A DNA stretch of 64,000 nucleotides from Conchocele bisecta (lineage: Eukaryota; Mollusca; Bivalvia; Lucinida; Thyasiridae), in NCBI GenBank assembly GCA_029237695.1, contig CM055272.1:12140042-12204041 (forward strand), written 5' to 3'. The translations under genes were made by a program, and so were the position numbers. Below are positions 52,501 to 58,500 of this stretch, piece after piece. Within the stretch, counting starts at the first letter, position 1, and each line of letters starts with the position of its first letter. Below the pieces are notes generated by a model, which searched no databases, had not been told where the DNA came from, and saw only the letters and a program-made list of their open reading frames with translations.

Positions 52501-55500
52501 ATTCCATACATGCATTTGTAACAACAACCCGCATCATTCTACAGAAAGCCCATGATGCCCGCTAACGCCAAAGGTCACTGACTTAGAACTTTCCGTGTTT
52601 GGAAAAGTTAATGCTCAGTTTATGCCTTAATATTCCATACATGCATTTGTAACAACATCCTGCATCATTCTACAGAAAGCCCATGGTGCCCGCTAACCCC
52701 AAAGGTCAAGGTCACTGACTTAGAGAAATTTTCGTGTTTGGAAAAGTTAACGCTCAGTTTATGCTTTAATATTCCATACATGCATTTGTAAGAACATCCC
52801 GCATCATTCTACAGAAAGCCCATGATGCCCGCTAACGGCAAAGGTCAAGGTCACTGACTTAGAACTTTCCGTGTTTGGAAAAGTTAATGCTCAGTTTATG
52901 CTTTAATATTCCATACATGCATTTGTAACAACATCCTGCATCATTCTATAGAAAGCCCATGGTGCCCGCTAACCCCAAAGGTCAAGGTCACTCAATTAGA
53001 AATTTCCATGTTTGGAAAAGTCAACGCTCAGTTTATGCTTTAATATTCCATATATGCATTTGTAACAACATCCCGCATCATTTAACAGAAAGCCCATGGT
53101 GCCCGCTAACCCCAAAGGTCAAGGTCACTGACTTACAAATTAACGCTCAGTTTATGCTTAAATATTCCATACATGCATTTGTAACAACATCCCGCATCAT
53201 TCTACAGAAAGCCCATGTTGCTCACTAACCCCAAGGTTATTACAAGCTCCATATATACTATCAAACTGTGCCAGGCGGGACATTTTGCTCCGCGGAGCTC
53301 TTGTATTGAGTAAGAAGACAAAATATAAACCTACAGCAGACGGGTTATGTTTCCCGCATTCTAAGGGTTAATTGAAAGGCAAACAGTGTAGTTCTAGATT
53401 AGATTGTGCAGATACACATCCTGATCTTGGCTGCGCCGGTTAATTGCCAACTTTGTACGGTCCATTTTCACTGCCAACAAACCGGTTGAATTGTCCTGTG
53501 TTTTCCCCATGAGAGATAATTCTAATGTAATAATTCTAAACATCCTACTTTGAGAAATAAGATAATTTTGAAGGAACTATTTGCTTCATTGCAATGCTTA
53601 ACACTTTCAACACTAGAGACCTCTTTCCTAATATTTGCAAACAGTGTAGATCATGATGAGCCGGCTCCTAACGAGCGTCTGAACAAGATCTGCACCATTT
53701 GTGGATATTTTTCAATAGTCCATGTCAATAGCGAAATAGTCCATGTACTTAGGGGAAAAAAGGTAATTGTTTATATTCAAGTCTGCTTTTGAAAGAAAAC
53801 GTTTTCTGCATTGCTATACACATGTACTCGATTGTTTATATTCAGCTGCAATACAACTGGATGAATGTGAGAGATCTGTGATCGAGCATATATCGGACGA
53901 ATTTGAGAGTGTCCTGCTGCCAATAGTGACACTACAATGGATTGTGTCAACCATAAACTTGAACGAGGCTTGTACCGTATCCCTGTTCCCCGCTGATCAG
54001 TGCACAGAACCGTTCCAGCTGCTGAAATGCAGGTATATGTCTACCATTGTCGGAATCCAGTGAAATGTGTTGCAGTTTGATCATGGTTCAAATATGTGGC
54101 TGTGACTGGAGAAATGGGAGATAGGACCAGTGTAGCTTGTATTAAAAATATCAAACTCCAGTAGCCTGATAGCGATCTGTATTGCTTGCTACATGTGTGT
54201 CTGGTATTGCATAGATGGAATGGCAAACAGTGTGTATCCTGATCAGACCGTGTGGATGTACGGGCTGATCTGGATCTACACTGGTCGCAAATCCCATAAG
54301 CCCATTTTCTCCAGTCACAGCCACAAATGAGGAGATGATCCATAAATGTCTGTGTGTTGGTTATCGATCATACAGGCAGACAAACATGGCTGGACCCTCA
54401 ACACATCCATATTTGCCCCCACGTGCAGAGTAACTACAGAAATGTAACTTGGAACTGTGTCAAAGATGTGATAATTCACGGCTAAATATGTCTGACTGAA
54501 TGGTGAACAGTGGAGACCCTGATTCGACTGTGGATTCGTAGGCTCGTCTGGGTCTACACTGGTCACACTTGCTAGCCACTCACAGTTATAGCCGTTGTTC
54601 ATCATGCTTCCTCCTGGAATATTGTAATGTTGAATCCATCGTTGCCGTGATTCAAACTTAACGCTGAATCAGACAGACGGATTGTGACCTAAAGGTTAGG
54701 ACACTGGACTTCAATGCCAGAGGCTGCAAGTTCAATCCCAGCCCTAGGCATGAATATTACTTCCATAGTCCCTACATGACATCTGTTGCTGGGACGTAAA
54801 ACCCGTTCACATTAAAAAAAATTCAACGGTGAATCCATCGTTACCAGCAGTCGACCCAGGGGTATAGAAATCTGATGTGGCAAGGACACTCGGCACAACA
54901 TTAAGATATTGCAATTGTTGTGCAGAAAGTATTTTCTAATTCTAGTACAAGACATATAACCATGCTGTCAAGCAGACATAATGCATCATGCAATCAATGT
55001 ATCAGGTATTGAGCATTATATTGGCCGAATGCATACGACTGACAAAATAATGTCGTATCAAGCATAGACCAGATATGAATGTCCGGGTTACAGCAAATTC
55101 GAAACTGACGTTTCATTGGACGTCACATTATGTTACTCAATGACATCATTGTAATTATGACGCAACATGAACAATTCTGTGATCAGGCTCGGAATTGGTA
55201 GGAATTGCTTGGCGAACCTCGGAATTCCTAATCATTTTCTAGCCTTGCCTGATAAACTTGATATCAACAGACACTAACTTCATCTTCTCATATATTTCCA
55301 GTGTTTATGACCACGCGTTGAGTAATTTCATGATGAAGTTTGGCTACCCAACAATTTGTACAACTGAGGACCTGTCGGCTGGTCTATTGACCTCGTACAG
55401 GATTTTCAACCTCGTCTTCACGCACCCAGAAGTCACTGTGCACCAGGAGATAGACTATGGGGTCTGCAACGGTGAGGCATTACTTGCACCATTACATGCT

Positions 55501-58500
55501 GAGGCTACACAATTGTTTGCACGCAAAATAAATTAATGCTCTTAATTTAACTCACAAGTACATGTTGTTACCACTGATTATGCCTTAACCCTTTCATCAC
55601 TAGACAATGTTGATATCAAACATCACTAACCTGGTATTACAGTTATCAGGCAAAAGGAAATTTGTAAGTGTAACTTTCATTTGTTTAAAGAAATGTGCAA
55701 TTGTTTATTGAAAACCTTGGTCACAGAAATGTAATTCCCCACTGCAATGTATTTGGATGGTTCTACCTCATACATGAGCTTGTATCTATAATGCTATGGA
55801 GTCTATTTGGTCAATTTGTAAACAGTTACTTGATAGTTATTGGACAGATTCTATAGAAACACGCTGCAAATTCTACAAATTGTGATGATTTCAGCTGGGA
55901 TTTCTACACGAGTGCCGACGGCCAGCACATGTCCCGATCAGGAAACCGTGGTGAATGTTATCCTGACCACCTGTGCCGGCCATCTGTCTGTTGTGTCAGA
56001 CATGTTCGCGGGATACCATAGCTGCAGGTAATACACCTTCTACTGTGCCTAATCCCATCCCACCCACTCCCAGGCAATACACCTTTCACATATTGTCTAA
56101 TCCCACCACACCAACCCCAGGTAATACACCTGCCAAATGGTGTTTAATCCCACCACACCAACCCCATGTAATACTCCAGCTACATGGTGTCTAATCCCAC
56201 CGTGTCCACCCCAGGTAATACACTGTCATAAAGGATTCTAATCCAATCACACCAAGCCCAGTTAATATACTTGCTACATGGTATCTAATTCCACCCCAAC
56301 AACCCCATGTAATGCACCTGTTATAGTGTCTAATACCATCACACCAGTCCCAGGTAATACACTTGTCACATGGTGTCTAATTCCACCCCACCAACCCCAG
56401 GTAATGCACCTGTCATATAGTGTCTAATACCATCACACCAATCCCAGGTAATACACTTGTCACATGGTATCTAATTCCACCCCACCAACCCCAGGTAATA
56501 CACCTGTTACCTGGTGTCTAATTCCACCCCAACAACCCCAGTTAATACACCTGCTACATGATGTCTAATCCCACCACTAACCAGATAATATAACTGTTAT
56601 TGACTGTCTAATGCCGACCAACCCAATACACCTGTTACGGGTGTCTAATCCTACTGCACCCACCCTCAGGTAATAAACATGCTGTACAGTGTGTAATCCC
56701 ATCCTGTCCATACCTACTACAGGGTGTATATTGCCACTCCACACAGTCTGATCAGGATCTGCACTGTTTGCCACTCCATCAATGAAACTTGTCATGCTTC
56801 TAACAACTAGATGGATCGTTATCAGGCTTCAGGAGTGTGCTATTTGATCAGGAGCTACACTGGTCACAAGACCCATAAGTCCCAGTTATCCAGTCATTGC
56901 CACATGTGTTGGTTTCAGGATGAAGGAGGCCTTGTACTCATGTGCCAACAGTTCTGTGGCTGCCATGTTCCCGGAAGTCGGCTACCAGACTGGGTGTAGC
57001 AATCGTACCGACTACATCCACAGATCACTCAACCGGTACGGAGACGCAGTGGCCAACTGGACCGGGGGCTATAACCCACAGTTTTGTGAAGGTATGTTCC
57101 AAGCTCAGTTGGTCTGCATTCGTATAATTAACTTATTGCTAGATTCTATTACCTGTAGTTTTGAGAAGGAAAATCATCATTATGCTGTAACTTGTCTTGG
57201 CCTTCCTGTATCAGTTATCTGAAATACTCAATAATCCCACTCCATCCCTCTGACCCACTAATCCCCACATCATGCAATTGTATATAGAAAACATGAAATC
57301 TCTTATTAACCTAACATAGTACCGGTACTATCATATATATTACATGACCACATATCTAACATATTTGGCTTCTCATTGGGGGCTACCTGCTATTTGGCGT
57401 TGTGCTTCATCAGACTCTCATGTGCCAGACCAGATTTCTCTGAGCAAGAGGTGAGACATATGCAGTAGCTATCCTCTTGCACGACTATGGCGGAGTGAAT
57501 GTCTAGAGCTAATAACTCGCGTGAAACGACTAGAGGGTGACGAGTCTAGTGAAAGACTAGAAAGAGGTGAGTCGAGCATATGAATAGAAAGAGCTGAGTT
57601 GAGTTGACAACTAGAATGTGCATGAAGTGGACAACTAGAAAGATCTGAGTTGAGTTAACAACTTGAATGCGAGTCCAGCGTAGCGACTGGCGAGTTGAGC
57701 GTACCGACTATAAGGAGTTGAGTCGTCGAAATTAGTCGAGCGTACTGACTATAATGATGAAAGTGGTGCAGGGTAGTCGAGCGTAACCGACTGGCGAGTC
57801 GAGCGTACTCGGACTATAGAGAGGTAGAGAGAGAGGGATGAGTCGCTTCAGGCGAGTGAATGATTTATCAACAAGTCTGGCAAATGTTTCAACTGATGCC
57901 GCACATAAATGTGCTTCTGAATTAATTTATCGAAAAGCAGGCAAAATAGTCCTAAACAAATTGATATTAAAAATAGCAATGAGTGCCCCCAAGATTGTAA
58001 CCAAATTCAGTATACATGTTTGTCAAATTCCCACGACTTATCTGCCCTTGGCGGCCATTTTTAATTTTCGCACTCTGGACCCTTGTCTACTGGGCTGATC
58101 GTAACCAAACTCAGTATACATGTTTATCACGTCAAGATGAAGTGAGTTATCTCCCCTTCTTCACTAGCCTTGCCTCGACAGGTGTATATTGTGACCTTCG
58201 GCACTCTTGTTTTACGTCAAAAAGTTTGTACAAGTTTCTTCATCATCATGTAACTTTAATAGTACACTACTTGATGGATTGCTTCAATATTTGTATACTT
58301 GATACATGTGAGCATTTGGACCACACAGATGCCACCATGAACAGGACCTTTTTAGCTCGACTATTCGAAGAATAAGTAGAGCTTATGTTGTCACCCCGGC
58401 GTCGGTGTCGGCGTCACCGTCACGCCTTGGTTAAGGTTTTTAGTCAACCTTGTATATGGAATACTACTGGCCCTACACCCACCATACTTGCACAGCTTCA

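Larger units (their letters stand above)
49341..53303 (+). mobile_element. Helentron-like element with nested insertions
   Basis: The head 'tgtcccgcctg' (49341-49351) is mirrored perfectly by 'caggcgggaca' (53272-53282). These are followed by the palindrome 'gctccgcggagc' (53287-53298) and 'tcttg' then T. A ~155-bp core array (52060-53230) has monomers with 'atattccatacatgcatttg', 'cagaaagcccatgatgcc' and 'aaaggtcaaggtcactgact'. Two further elements and two MITEs are nested inside (separate entries). Confidence 0.72.
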
